A stretch of 64,000 bases of DNA from Anniella stebbinsi (taxonomy: Eukaryota; Chordata; Lepidosauria; Squamata; Anniellidae), in assembly GCA_029215795.1 (NCBI GenBank), contig JARDYH010000005.1:37144001-37208000 (forward strand), read 5' to 3'. The first letter of the stretch is position 1. Each line of letters starts with the position of its first letter. This document shows, piece after piece, positions 50,897-62,589 of the stretch. The notes below the pieces were generated by a model. It did not search any database, was not told the DNA's origin, and worked only from the letters and a program-made list of their open reading frames with translations. A program made the translations under genes and the position numbers.

Positions 50897-52650
50897 GTTT
50901 ATTACTTATTCCTCACAGGTATGGTTTCTGTATTATGCTGATTTTAAGTTTAATATTTGCAAATAAAAAATAAAAATAAAAAATGCACTACACAACAATT
51001 AAAACCACAAAATTCATTAAACAATGAAAACGTGCAATTAGGAAGCAAGGAAGCAATCTTGGTAAGGTGTATTTAACCCTATCACTGCCAACCATTCTTC
51101 CTCTAAAGCACATTTCCCCCAACCTGTTGCCCCTCCCATTTCACAGTTAAATGCACTGGGATTTACTTCTGACTAAACACACATAGGACTTCATGATGAA
51201 CCATTAAAGATGGCACAAACCAACTCTTACAACAACGTTCTTTGGGCAAATCACAACAATTAAAACCCACAAAATACATTGCAATATGAAATGCAATACA
51301 CAAGAATTAAAACCACAACATTCATTATCAAATGAAATGCAATATAAAATGTAAAAGGAAGCAAGGAAGCAATCTTGGTAAGGTGTATTTAACCTTATCA
51401 CTGCCATCCATTCTTCCTCTAAACCAACTTTCACCAACCTGGTGCCTTCCCATTTTGCAGTTAAACACATTGGGATTTTCTTCTGAGTAAACACTCACAG
51501 GATTGTGATAAACCCTAAAAAATGACACAAACCAACTCTTACAACTAAGCTCTTTGGACAGTTCACAACTATTAAAACCACAAAACGCGTTGTAAAAGAA
51601 AATTCAATACACAATAATTAAAACCACATAATACTTTGTAAAAAAAAATCTAATACATAACTAAATTCACAAAATACATAATGAAATAAAATGCAGATAG
51701 CCAAATGCACATAAACAAATGTTGGAAGGATGCAAAACATTTAAACATAAGATGGTACATTATAGCATGAGAAATGGCACTCTCAGAGAAACTTATTCAA
51801 CTTTTTAGAGCATTAAGAAGACAAAAGAAAAAAGAGACTTTTGCAACAGAATGCCTTTTTTATTACATACACACACAAAATAAAAGCACACAGGTTTCAG
51901 ATGCCTTTATTAGGTTATGGTTACAATAATTTTTCAGGAGATAAAAATTAAAATTCATAATAAACAAACAGCCTTCCTTTATATTTGGTATCTATCTTCC
52001 CATTAATTTATTGTATTTTAAATCTGCCTAATGTTAAATTCGTACTGTATAGTTATAGTGTTTGACTGCGTAGCATTTTCTTTCTTCTTTAAAAGAAGTA
52101 TATGCAATTTATTACTTATTCCTTGCATATAAGGTGTCTGTAACATGTTGATATTTAAGTTTCATATTTGTGAATAAAAAAAAGTAAAATGAAATGCAAT
52201 ATACAACAATTAAAGCCCTCAAAATGCATGAAGGAGGAGCTGGTCATGCTTGCTAGGGCACTTTCAGTAACCTGAGATGATACCCCATGAAGGGAATGCT
52301 GCCTGTGTGTAACACAGTCCAAAGTCAGCCATCCGCTTGAAGAGGAGGCAAGAAAGTCTGCTACATCCCTGAACTTCAAGCATAACATTCTCCATGAAGG
52401 AGGGGCCGGCCATGCTTTCAAGTGACCACTGAGACATCTCTATGAAGGGGATCCTGGCTGTGTGTAACACACTTCTAAGTCCAGGTCTGGCCCAAGGTAT
52501 TTTGCTGCCTGAAGCAATCCCAAAAATTGCTCAATAAAACATGACATGAAACAATTACATGTAAAGAAGCAACAGAACTAACAATGTTTCTGAGAAATGA
52601 TGTACATAGGACTAAGCTGGGTGTTTATGATTCTGCTCTCACACATGTAC

Positions 52651-52932
52651 AAATTATGCACTTACCTTGTCAGAAGTGATGGGAGCGGGCCTGGTCCTCA
52701 AAGTCTTCAACTGATGTTAATGATCCTGATGGGATGCGTCATTCCTATGCACACTTACCTTGCAGAAAGCCTGATTGGGAGCTGAACACCGTTAAGATAT
52801 CACAAAGCTGGCATAACCAAGCTCTTTGGGCAACCCAGAACAATTCTCCTCCCAAATGCAGTATCAATAAATCGCAATACTCAACAATTAACACCCCCCC
52901 AAATGCAGTATAAATAAAATGCAATAATCAAC
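52651..52932. repeat. 285-bp segmental duplication, copy 2
   Basis: Partner of 49981-50265 in direct orientation, offset by about 2,670 bp. Confidence 0.85.
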
Positions 52933-54170
52933 AATTAACCCCCCTCCCAAATGCAGCATCAATAAAATGCAATACACAACAATTAACCCCCAATGCAATA
53001 TAAATAAAATGCAATACTCAGCAATTAACCCCCCCAAATGCAGTATAAATAAAATGCAGTACTCAACAATTAACCCCCTCCCAAATGCAGTATAAATAAA
53101 ATGCAATACACAACAATTAACCCCAATGCATAATGAAATAAAACACAATGCACAACAATTAAACCCCAAAAATGCATAATAAAATTCAATACACAACCCC
53201 CAAAAAGCCTACAAAACCTCAACACAAAACCCCCTAAAATAAAACACAATACACAACGATTAATACACAACAATTAAAACCACAAAATGCATTATAAACT
53301 GCGCTTTTACATGTTATATTGCAATTGGGAAGTAAGGAAGGAATCTTGGTTTTACATTTTATATTGCAATTAGGAAACAGGAAAGCAATCTTGGTAAGTG
53401 GTGTTCAGCCCTATCACTGCCAATGAAACTCTTTGGAGAATTCACAACAATTAAAACCACAAAATACCTCATTTAAAAAATGCAACAAACAACAATTAAA
53501 ACCTCAAAATGCATAATGAAAAATGCAACACACAATTAAAACCACAAAATGCATAATAAAAAATGCAACACAACAACAATTTAACCCACAAAATACATAG
53601 TACAATAAAATGTGCTTTAACATTTTATATTGCAATTAGGAATCTTGGTAAGGAGTGTTTAACCGTATCATTGCTAATCATTCTTCCTCTAAACTACCCT
53701 TACCCAACCTGGTGCCCCCCCATTTTGCAGTTAAACACATTTATTTCTAAGTAAACACACATAAGATTGTGTGATAAACTCTAAAAATGGCACAAACCAA
53801 CTCTTACAATGAAGCTCTTTGGGCAAATCACAACAATTAAAACCACAAATTTCATGAAGGAGGAGCCGGCTATGTTTGCTAGGGCACCCACCAACCAGAG
53901 ACATCCTCATGAAGAGGAGGCAAGAAAGTCTGCTAAGTCCCTGAACTTCAAGTATAACATTCTCCGTGAAGGAGGGGCCAGCCATACTTGGAAGGGCACG
54001 ATGGCTAACCTGAGACATCACCATGAAGGGACACTTCTAAGTCCAGGTCTGGCCCAAGATGTTTTTCTGCCTAAACCAATACAAAAACTTGCACCACTCT
54101 GCACAACCCAACGAAACATGATTAGGCAATATAACAATTCCCAGTAAAGAAGGAAGAGAACCAGCAATGT

Positions 54171-54209
54171 CTTACCTTGTCAGAAGTGATGGGAGCGGGC
54201 CTGGTCCTC
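54171..54209 (-). other. Conserved 39-nt exon-like block (third copy)
   Basis: On the - strand it ends in ctgacaag followed by gtaaga, and in this copy it is preceded by ctttgcttgcag, so it has the form of a 45-nt exon with acceptor and donor. Copies at 49991-50029 and 52661-52699 keep the block and a gtaagt donor but not the acceptor. No protein family recognised. Confidence 0.35.
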
Positions 54210-54909
54210 GACGTCTGCAAGCAAAGAAGCTAGGAAGGAATCTTGGTTAGGGGTGTTTAACCCTATCACTGCCAACCATTGCTCCTCTAAACCACCTTTC
54301 CCCAATCTGATGCCCTTCCATGTCACAGTTAAATTCATTGGGATTTACTTCTAATTAAACACACCTAGGATTGTGTGATAAATCCTAAAAATAACACAAA
54401 CCAACTCTTACAACTATGCTCTGTGGGCAATTCACAACAATTAAAACCACAAAATGCACTATCAAGTAAAATACAATATAAAATGTGACAGCACAATTAG
54501 GAAGCCAGGAAAGGCCCCATCCCTGGCAGCCATTCTTCTTCTAAACCACCCTTCTCCAACCTGGTGCCCTCCCATTTCACAGTTAAAGACCTTGGCCCTG
54601 CTCAGAAGGCACCTTTAAGGTGTCTTCTGAACAGGACCATTGGGATTTACTTCTGATTAAACACACATAGGATTGTGTGATAAAAGCTATAGGGTTGTGT
54701 GATAAAAGCTAAAAAAAAATGACACAAACCAACTCTCACAATAAAACTCTCTGGGCAATTCACAACAATTCACACCACAAAACACACATTAGAAAATAAA
54801 ATCCCAGGCACTTACCTTTTTTGAAGCAAGTTGATCAAGCAGACAGACAAGCTGACGAAGATAAGTGAAAACATACAATTACACACAAAAACAAGTAAAA
54901 CACTAAGAC

Positions 54910-55726
54910 TAGGGTGACCAGATTTTGGAAACCAAAATTCCGCCCCCCCGCCCCCCCACCTAAAACAACCCCCCCACCAAGCCACCCCCCACCTAAAACA
55001 ACCCCCCCACCAAGCCACCCACCCCCAAAAAAACCCAGCCCGGACTACTGGGTCCTCTGCCACCGGCGGGCTGGTGCAGCCGCCGCCGGGCTCGTGATGC
55101 CGCTTCCACCAACGCCGGGCTCCTGACGACGATGCTGCAGGGCTCATGCCAGAGGCTGCGTGGAAGAGGGCCGATTCCGGAAGTGATATAATCGGCCTCC
55201 CCCGCCTCTTTCGCGTGGGCATCCGGGCTCCTCGGGGCTCATCGCCATTGCAACAAACCCCGAGGAGGCTAGAGGCCACACAGAAGAGGCAGGAAAGGGC
55301 CAATTTCATCATTTCCAGATTCGGCCCTCTCCCACCTCTTCCGCGCGGCCTCTGGCACGAGCCCGGCGGCGGAGGCTGCACGAGCCCGGCGGTGGCGGCG
55401 GCAGCTGCACAAGCCCGGCGGCGGCTGCATGAGTCCAGCGGCAGCTACACGAGCCCGGCGGCGGCTGCATGACCCTGGCAGTGGTGGCACGAGCCCGGCG
55501 GCGGTGGAGGCACGAGCCCGGCGACGGCGGAGGCACGAGCCCGGCAATGGCGGAGGCACAAGCCTGGAAGCGGCAGAGGCAGCAACACGAGCCCATAATC
55601 GGCCCTCTCCCACCTCTTCCGTGCGGGCATCATTTCCCCTGTTTGCCCCCACTGCCCTGGGTCGGCCCGGATCGCCCCAGTTTTCCCAGTTAGGACCGGG
55701 AAACCCCGGGTGATCTGGTCACCCTA
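54910..55726 (-). mobile_element. GC-rich hAT-like non-autonomous element, copy A2
   Basis: It is 817 bp with perfect 8-bp duplication actaagac (54902-54909 and 55727-55734) and perfect 14-bp ends tagggtgaccagat. It is the reverse-oriented relative of 20970-21781: shared C-rich tandem units (about 54945-55035), the cctcttccgcgcggcc block and a terminal taggaccggg block. It additionally has GGC/CGAGCC-type minisatellite units (about 55350-55590). No transposase. Confidence 0.88.
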
Positions 55727-55947
55727 ACTAAGACTAATACAAAGTAAAACTTACTAATTGCACTATCCAGAGAAATGCCTTAGTTTTCAGATGTCCCTCA
55801 AAGAGAAACTGCATTTCAATAGGATTTGTTTGCTCATTTGCTGTTTAATACAGCCAGAAGGAAATGGGGAGCAAAGGTAGTGGCCAAATAACTCTTTGAA
55901 CACCCTGGCCATAACTACAGCAGACCAGCCAAGGGAGCAGAGCTCTC

Positions 55948-56070
55948 ATTTATTTATTTATTTATTTATTTATTTCATATTTATACTGTCCAACAGCCAA
56001 GACTCTCCGGGCAGTTCACAATTCGAATCATAATATACAGAAATCAAGATTTAAAACTTCAAAAGTTTAA
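55948..56070 (-). mobile_element. LINE 3' tail with (ATTT)n, reverse orientation
   Basis: (ATTT)n at 55948-55975 is followed by agactctccgggcagttcac, the reversed LINE terminus also seen at 22245 and 34505. Confidence 0.6.
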
Positions 56071-56139
56071 AAATGTTAGTTATGTTTGCTCATGGGGAAA
56101 CATAGGATAGTACTTGCCCACAAAGAAACCATACTTGCC

Positions 56140-56418
56140 TTGAGTGACCATATGAAAAGGAGGACAGGGCTCCTGTATCTTTAATAGTTGTATAGAAAAG
56201 GGAATTTCAGCAGGTGTCACTTGTATGCATGCAGCACCTGGTGAAATTCCCTCTTCCTCACAACAGTTAAAGCTGCAGGAGCCCTGCCCTCTTGACCAGA
56301 TACAAAAGGGGGCAGGGCTCCTGCAGCTTTAACTGTTGTGAGGAAGAGGGAATTTCACCAGGTGCTGCAAACGTTAAGGATGCAGGAGCCCTGTCCTCCT
56401 TTCCATATGGTCACCCTA
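56140..56418. mobile_element. hAT-like palindromic MITE (gaccatatg family)
   Basis: It is 279 bp with perfect 8-bp duplication tacttgcc (56132-56139 and 56419-56426). The ends gtgaccatatgaaaaggagg and the complement of ctcctttccatatggtcac form the TIRs, and the two halves repeat agggctcctgcagctttaac and its complement, so nearly the whole element can fold back. Fragments of the family lie at 61907-62066 and 62590-62708. Confidence 0.85.
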
Positions 56419-56426
56419 TACTTGCC

Positions 56427-57556
56427 CTTACAAAAACATAGGACAGTACTTGCCCATAGAGAAACAGAAAACAAGCCACTAAAGTTTCTATTAAGCCTCA
56501 TCCTGGTTTCCAGAAACCGTTAATATGAAGACTGACTCCAGCAAGTAGGGAAAAGCATTATGAAATCAAAGGTTGTGCAATTCTAATTGTGTAGCCCAGG
56601 TTGGGGTTTTCTCTCTGTCTGCATTTTATGTTCTCTGTCTCTGATTTTAAATGTTTTAAATGTTTTAATGGATTTGTATATTTGTATTTTAATCCTTTTT
56701 AACGTTTTGCATATTTTAAATTTTTTAATCCCTTGTGAAGCACTTAGAGATCTCTTTTAAGATATAGTCAGCAGTCTATAAAATAATAATAATAATGTAC
56801 TTATTATCATTTATTTATAAAGCGCCATAACTGCACAGAGAGCAAGATAATAAAACAATGCCCTGCCAAATGGCTTACAATATAAAAATGTCAACATAAA
56901 ATTTTCATAAAATTTTAAAAGCTCAAAATTGAAATTGAAAAAAAGGGGAGGGGTAAGGAAAGGACAAACATAGAACACAGTTTTCAAGGAGAAATACTAA
57001 AACCTTTAGAAAAATTAAAAATTTTCAATTGAGCCTTAAAAACTGCTATTGAAGGAGCAGTCTAGAGATGCTGCTACTACTACTACTACAATACAAGACA
57101 ACACAAAAGGGCAGTGTTGCATCCAGCTCCAGGTAAAAGGTGGAGCTAATGCTGTGCCAAAATCCGTCCTCCAATTTCCTGAAAGTTCTCTTCCTCCATG
57201 AAAGAGGTTTCCATTTTTCTGCCTCATTCTCAAGGGCATTTTGTTGTTTATTCTGAATGTGTGTTGGTGGTGGTTTTGACCTTATTCAATCCCTGTGAGG
57301 TGGCCAAGGGTACTGTGTGTGTATGTTTTTTACCCCCTATTACACATCTCTCCATTGCTCTGCAGACTGCAGTTTCCCAGGCTGCCTGCACTTCCTGATG
57401 TGAAAAGGCCCTATGGGAGGAATAAATTCATGATCTCTCCCCCATTGCAGGAAGTGCAGGAAGCCAAGGAGGCTACAGGATGTCAGAGAGATGGTTGTAC
57501 AATGAAAGGCAGGATAATCATGCACATACCCCAGCCATCTCATAAGGAAGGAACGC
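56427..57556 (+). other. Unassigned sequence with LINE-like tails
   Basis: A T-rich LINE-like 3' end at about 56590-56800 and a further tail-like stretch at 56810-57000 (taaagcgccataactgcaca). (CTA)n at about 57069-57090. No gene. Confidence 0.45.
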
Positions 57557-57564
57557 ACAAAAAC

Positions 57565-58889
57565 TAGGGGTGTGCACGGACCCCCCGGATCGGATCGGGA
57601 CCCGGATCGGGACCTCCAATTTTGTCCCGGACCGGTTCGGACAAAATCGGAGGCCCCCCGGACCGGATCGAGTCCGATCCCGACCCAAAAATCGTACATT
57701 TTTGGATCGGCCGCCATTTTTTTCCCCATAGACTTGCATTGCAATGCAAGTCTATGAGGAAAAAATGGCGGCGGGTGGGTAAGGGGGGGCCTAACTCCCT
57801 CCCCCCCCCGGGGCCGTCCGCTGTGGACGGCCCCGGCAGGTAAACCCCCTCCCCCGCGCTCCCTACCCCCCCCTGGGGCCGCCCGCTTCCATCCGCTGGC
57901 GCCCGCGGGCGCCAGCGGATAGAAGCGGACGGCTCCGGGGGGGGGGTAAGCCCCCTTCCCCTCCACTTACCTTCTCGGCCCGTCCGGCGCCGGCGGCTAC
58001 TACCAGCGGGCTCCGCGGCCTACTCTCGAGTAGCGCGCCGGGTGATGACATCACCCGGCGCGCCACCCTGGAGCAGGCCGCGGAGCCTGCTGGGAGTAGT
58101 AGGCGCCGGCGCCGGACGGGAGCCGCCGGGCCGGGCAGGTAAGGGCCCCCCTCCCCCCTCCGCGCGCCCCCTCCTCCCCTCCACGCACCCCCTCCTTACC
58201 TTTCCGGCCCGACGGCTCCCGTCCGGCGCCGGCGCCTACTACTTCCAGCAGGCTCCGCGGCCTGCTCTAGAGTAGCGCGCCGGGTGATGACATCACCCGG
58301 CGCGCCATCCTAGAGCAGGCCGCGGAGCCTGCTGGGAGTAGTAGGCGCCGGCGCCGGACGGGAGCCGCCGGGCCGGGCAGGTAAGGGCCCCCCTCCCCCC
58401 TCCCCCCTCCGCGCGCCCCCTCCTCCCCTCCACGCACCCCCTCCTTACCTTTCCGGCCTGGCGGCTCCCGTCCGGCGCCGGCGCCTACTACTTCCAGCAG
58501 GCTCCGCGGCCTGCTCTAGAGTAGCGCGCCGGGTGATGACATCACCCGGCGCGCCATCCTAGAGCAGGCCGCGGAGCCTGCTGGGAGTAGTAGGCGCCGG
58601 CGCCGGACGGGAGCCGCCGGGCCGAGAAGGTAAGTGCCCCCCTCCTCCCCCCCCCCGCTGTCCACTTTCATCGGCGGGCGCCCGCTGGCGCCCGCCAATG
58701 GAAGCGGCGGTGGGCGCCAGTGGGCGCCCGCCGATCCGCCGATCCGCCGAACCGGTTCGGAGCTTTTTCGGACCGGTTCGGATTGGATCGGCCGATCCAG
58801 CTGCGGGATCGGAAATCGGATAATTTATCCGATTTCCCACTGGACCGGACTCGGATCGTGGATCGGGTCCGATCCAGTGCACATCCCTA
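57565..58889. mobile_element. hAT-like element made of nested GC-rich palindromes (family B)
   Basis: It is 1,325 bp with perfect 8-bp duplication acaaaaac (57557-57564 and 58890-58897). The ends are taggggtgtgcac and the complement of tagggatgtgcac. The interior has three direct units of about 245 bp (centres near 58048, 58290 and 58539), each itself a palindrome of about 190 bp around ggtgatgacatcaccc. Outer arms rich in ggatcgggatc words pair with each other. No transposase. Confidence 0.88.
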
Positions 58890-58897
58890 ACAAAAAC

Positions 58898-59194
58898 CCT
58901 AAACCAAATCCATGAGACATTTCTTTGAAATTTGTCCTCCTTTCAATTTCTTTTCGAAAGCATTTTCCTTTCTATCAAATTGAATGAGAATGGTTGAAAT
59001 TTTCAGCACAGCACTGGTTAGGGTACAATTGTGTGATGCTTTTAACGCACTAAACATAATACCATCCAATCCCAATAAGAGTATCAAGTGTATTTCAAAC
59101 TATGGTTTATGACTGTGCAATACAGGAATGAGAGCACTCCTACATCTACGAATGCCATGGTTTCCCATGGGCAACCAAAGTTTCACTATAGCAA
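58898..59194 (+). other. Unassigned intergenic sequence
   Basis: AT-rich sequence without a recognised gene or repeat. Confidence 0.4.
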
Positions 59195-59680
59195 AGTACT
59201 GTCCTATGTTTCCCTATAGGCAAGTATATTTTCCTTGTGGGCAAGTATGATTCCTCAATGGGGAGGTATATTTTTCCTATGGGTAAGTATTGTCCTATGG
59301 TTCTCTATGGGCAAACACTGCCCTATGTTTCTCTATGAGCAAGTATGGTTTTTCTTTGAGGACATACTGTTCTATGCTTCCCTATGGATAATTACTATCC
59401 AATGTTTCCCTATGGGCAAGTATTCTCCTATGTTTTCCTATGGGCAAGTATAGTTTCCCTATGGGCAAGTGCTGTCCAATGTTCCTCTATGGGCAGGCAT
59501 GGTTTCTGTACAGGCAAGTATGAGTTTCCTATGGGGAGCTATATATTCCCTATGGGCAATTACTATCCTGTTTCCCTATGGGCAAACACTGTCCTTTGTT
59601 TTTCTAAGGGAAAGTATGGTTTTCCTATGGGGAGGTATATTTTCCCTATGGGCAGGTGCTGTCATTTGTTTTAGTATGTC
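59195..59680 (+). repeat. Minisatellite based on ccctatgggcaagta
   Basis: Imperfect units of about 20-25 bp combine tcctatgtttccctatggg, caagtatggttt and cctatggggaggtatatttt in a higher-order pattern over about 490 bp. The units keep reading frames open for 70-100 codons, which is a property of the repeat and not evidence of a gene. Confidence 0.88.
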
Positions 59681-59794
59681 CTGGGGGGGGGGGGTACAGC
59701 AATAGTACCTCCAATCTGTCTATTCGGCCCAGCACAAGGTACAGGTCCTCACAGCCTATCCAAAGCAGAGATTGAACTTTTATGGAACTTTTAT

Positions 59795-60245
59795 AGATCA
59801 TGGCCACCCTCAAGCTTGGGTTGTTGGGAAAAGCTGGGTCATATCTACACCGCCCAGCTCACCCACCCAGGTCTCAGTGATGCACACCAGGTCGGATCCA
59901 TCATCATGGATGAGTGGGTCTTGTTGTGAACCCACCTGGCATTCACCAGCACCACAACTAGGCTGGAGAGTGCAGTAGGCAGTCCACCAGGAATCTGCAG
60001 GATGGGGAGGGGTCGGGGAGGGGAAAGGCTCGTAGCCATCTAGATCCCCCATGGGTTTGATAACATTTCCTCCCCACTGCGCCAGACCTTCCCTTACCCC
60101 CTCTACCTCCATGTTACCCTCCCTTCCACCCTGGAGCATCCTGGTTTGTAACATTTTTAAGAGAGAGAGAAGAATAAGAAAAGGAAGATAGGAAAAAGTT
60201 AAGAAGCAGTGACAAAAGTTAGGGGAAATAAATAAAGCCCAGGTG
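59795..60245 (-). mobile_element. LINE 5' ORF fragment (endonuclease start), reverse orientation
   Basis: The - strand carries LVNARWVHNKTH in one frame and SDLVCITETWVGELGGV in the neighbouring one, the two conserved openings of L2/CR1-type endonuclease domains, now split by a frameshift. A probable 5' UTR lies upstream up to about 60245. Confidence 0.65.
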
Positions 60246-60570
60246 TGGTTATTTTCTACCCCCAGTTGGTTGGAGCTTTTAACCTCTATTCCAGTTATTT
60301 CTCCTCCCTTGACTCTCACTCGGGGGAGGGAGGACCCCACATAACGCAACTTCCCCCTCTCACCCTAGGTCAGGGTCACAGGCCTGTCCCTCACACAGAG
60401 CCTGGCAGCCTTCCAACATCCAAACCAATGGGGGCGTTACCCCCAAGTGGTAGCAGGGCAAGCCACCACTTGGGCACAAGATGGGCAAACCTCTCCCCCG
60501 TTGGTTTGGATGTTAGAATGTGGCTTTGTCCCCCAAGACAGGGTTAAGTGTGTTTTTTGTTTTTTATTTT

Positions 60571-61495
60571 TATGAGCCTCCTCCAGGTGAGGCTCTGGCC
60601 CAATCCAGCCACCACACAGTCCCCAGAGACAAACTCTTGCCAGCAAAGCTGCAGATTGAAACAGTCCAGGTGAGCAGGCAGGCAGTTTGGCAAGCAGAGT
60701 TTGGAGAAGCAAGAAGGCACTCTTGCTGGCAGGAAAAAGGCAATGTTGAAGCACAGGACCAGGCGTTTCTTGTGGCCCACTCAGCCCCATGCTGCCAGTT
60801 GGGCCTTTGTGCTGCTCCCAGGAAGTAAGACCACAGCAGGGCCTCTTCTTTTATGAGCCATTTCCAGGTGAGGCTCTGGCCCAACCCAGCCACCACACAA
60901 TCCCCAATGGCAAACCCTTACTAGCAAGCTGCAGATTGAAACAGTCCAGGTAAGCAAGCAGGCAAAGCAAGGAGGCACTCTTGATGGCAGGTAAGACACA
61001 GTTGAAGCAGAGGACTAGATGTTTCTTGTGTGTGGCCAGTAAGCCTCATGCTGCCACTTAGGACTTTGTGCTGATCCCAGGAAGGAGGTGTGGCAGCTAC
61101 GCCCAGCCATGCTCCCTTGCATGGTGGCTACACCCAGCCATGCCCCCATGCGCTGAGGCCGTGCGTGGCAGCTACGCCCAGCCATGCCCCCATACGCAGC
61201 TGTTCCTGGCTATGCCCCCACGCAGAGGCTGTGCCCACAAGGCAGAGGTAGTTTTTTTATGAGCCACTTCCAGGTGAGGCTCTGGCTCAATCCAGCCACC
61301 ACACAGTCCCCAATGGCAAACCGTTACCAGCAAAGCTGCAGATTGAAACAGTCCAGGTAGGCAGGCAGGCCAGCAGGCAGAGCTTGGAGAACCAAGAAGG
61401 CACTCTTGCTGGCAGGTAAAAGGCAGTTGAGGCAGAAGGCCAGGTGTTTCTTGTGGCCCAGGTAGCCCCAAGGTGCCCAGGAAGGAAGAAAAGCA
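60571..61495 (+). repeat. Three-copy tandem repeat of about 280 bp
   Basis: Units start with tatgagcc at 60571, 60852 and 61258. They share caggtgaggctctggcccaa, gctgcagattgaaacagtcc, aggcactcttgctggcagg and gtttcttgtggccca. A minisatellite of gtggcagctacgcccagcca units (about 61085-61240) lies between the second and third. Not coding. Confidence 0.8.
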
Positions 61496-61906
61496 ATAGC
61501 AGTGCTGGTTCTTTGTTGAGTCTCTCCCCTATGCAAACTCTCCACCTAACAGCTGAACTGAGTCTGGCTCACTAGTATCCACAGCTGGTTCTTCCTTCTC
61601 CTGAGTAGACCTCTCCAGGCTCCACCCATTTGATGCTTTTCAGCACTTGCAGCTATTTAAAAAAAGAAGGGAAAAAGAAACTTTAAAAGTTCCTGCAGGA
61701 CTGGTTCTTTCTCCTCATGAGAGGCTTTTGCTCCTGAGTAGAAATTCGCAGCCTTGAGCCTTTCAGTGTTCTGCAATGCTACAAGGTGGCATATGTGGGA
61801 AACTGGTTCTTCCAAAGCTGATTTTCTCATTCAAAGCAGGTGCTTTACTCCTGAGCAATGCCCCCAGTCCTTGAACCCGTTTAACTCTGTGTATGGGAAG
61901 GGAGGA
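61496..61906 (+). other. Unassigned sequence with loosely repeated words
   Basis: Words such as ctggttcttccttctcctga and ctcctgagtagaa recur at about 100-bp spacing. No gene. Confidence 0.35.
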
Positions 61907-62066
61907 ATACAAAAGGGGGCAGGGCTCCTACAGCTTTAACCGTTGTTTTGAAGAGGGAATTTCACCAGGTTCTTCATATAAACAAATGACACCTGCTGAA
62001 ATTCCCTTTTCTATGCAACTGTTAAGGATGCAGGAGCCCTGTCCTCCTTTCCACAGGGTCACCCTA
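61907..62066. mobile_element. Fragment of the gaccatatg-family MITE
   Basis: The right half of the 56140-56418 element: agggggcagggctcctacag through gaagagggaatttcaccagg to tcctttccacagggtcaccc. Confidence 0.75.
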
Positions 62067-62589
62067 GGAACCCAGGACTTATGCTTCTTTTCTGTTAAGT
62101 TTACTCTGAATAGTGGTGCATTGACGGGTGATTTGTGCAGAGGCTTTTCTTGAAAGGGGGCATGGAAGTTTTGGGGTGGGGGCCTGAAAGTGAGGAGACA
62201 GATTAAAAACTGAAGTGGAGTGTGGGGGGATTCCCGATGTAAGGGAATACTAATATTTATTTTGGGGTTTTCAAGATTGCTTGGTGACAATTCTGAAGGA
62301 CTCAGAAAACACAATTCTGAAAGAAAACACTGTTGAAGCTACAAGCCTCTAAATTACTCCTTTTTACCTCAGGCCAAATTCCCTAAACCTTCACTAGCTG
62401 CACCCACAACCAGGTACACCTTTTGGGTCCAGCCTTCCTTTCCCTCCTAAAGTTTGTTAAGACTGCAGCCAGGTTTTATCAATTGCATTCTGATTTCTTT
62501 GTCTAGAAACTGCTCTGTTAGGAGTTATAGGAGATGCTCCTTTTGGGGGGCGGGGGATCTTCTCCCCAGCACTGCTACTGTCTATGGCC
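62067..62589 (+). other. Unassigned intergenic sequence
   Basis: No gene or repeat recognised. Confidence 0.4.

Larger units (their letters stand above)
49900..54800 (-). repeat. Complex array of diverged tandem and segmental repeats
   Basis: The region is built from a few recurring modules. (1) Short units of about 40 bp of the type aaatgcagtataaataaaat with caacaattaa (for example 50160-50360 and 52855-53240). (2) A module of about 200 bp containing ggaagcaatcttggtaaggt, ttcttcctctaaa and gggatttacttctga (51046, 51355, 53630, 54230, 54495). (3) A 285-bp near-identical duplication, 49981-50265 and 52651-52932. (4) A segment of about 500 bp, 50386-51000, repeated at 51682-52200. (5) A 39-nt conserved block at 49991, 52661 and 54171. 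It includes a (TA)n tract at 50875-50893. No transposon protein and no intact ORF. Confidence 0.75.

Noticed and set aside
54812..55713. Several 60-190-codon frames rich in Pro, Gly, Ala and Arg
   Set aside because: They lie within the GC-rich hAT-like element and its minisatellite. Low complexity, not genes.
57340..57966. 208-codon frame on the - strand
   Set aside because: It runs across the end of a GC-rich hAT-like element into flanking DNA, with no domain.
59810..60349. 179-codon frame on the - strand as a possible host gene
   Set aside because: It contains the opening of a LINE endonuclease (CITETWVGE), so it belongs to a broken retrotransposon.
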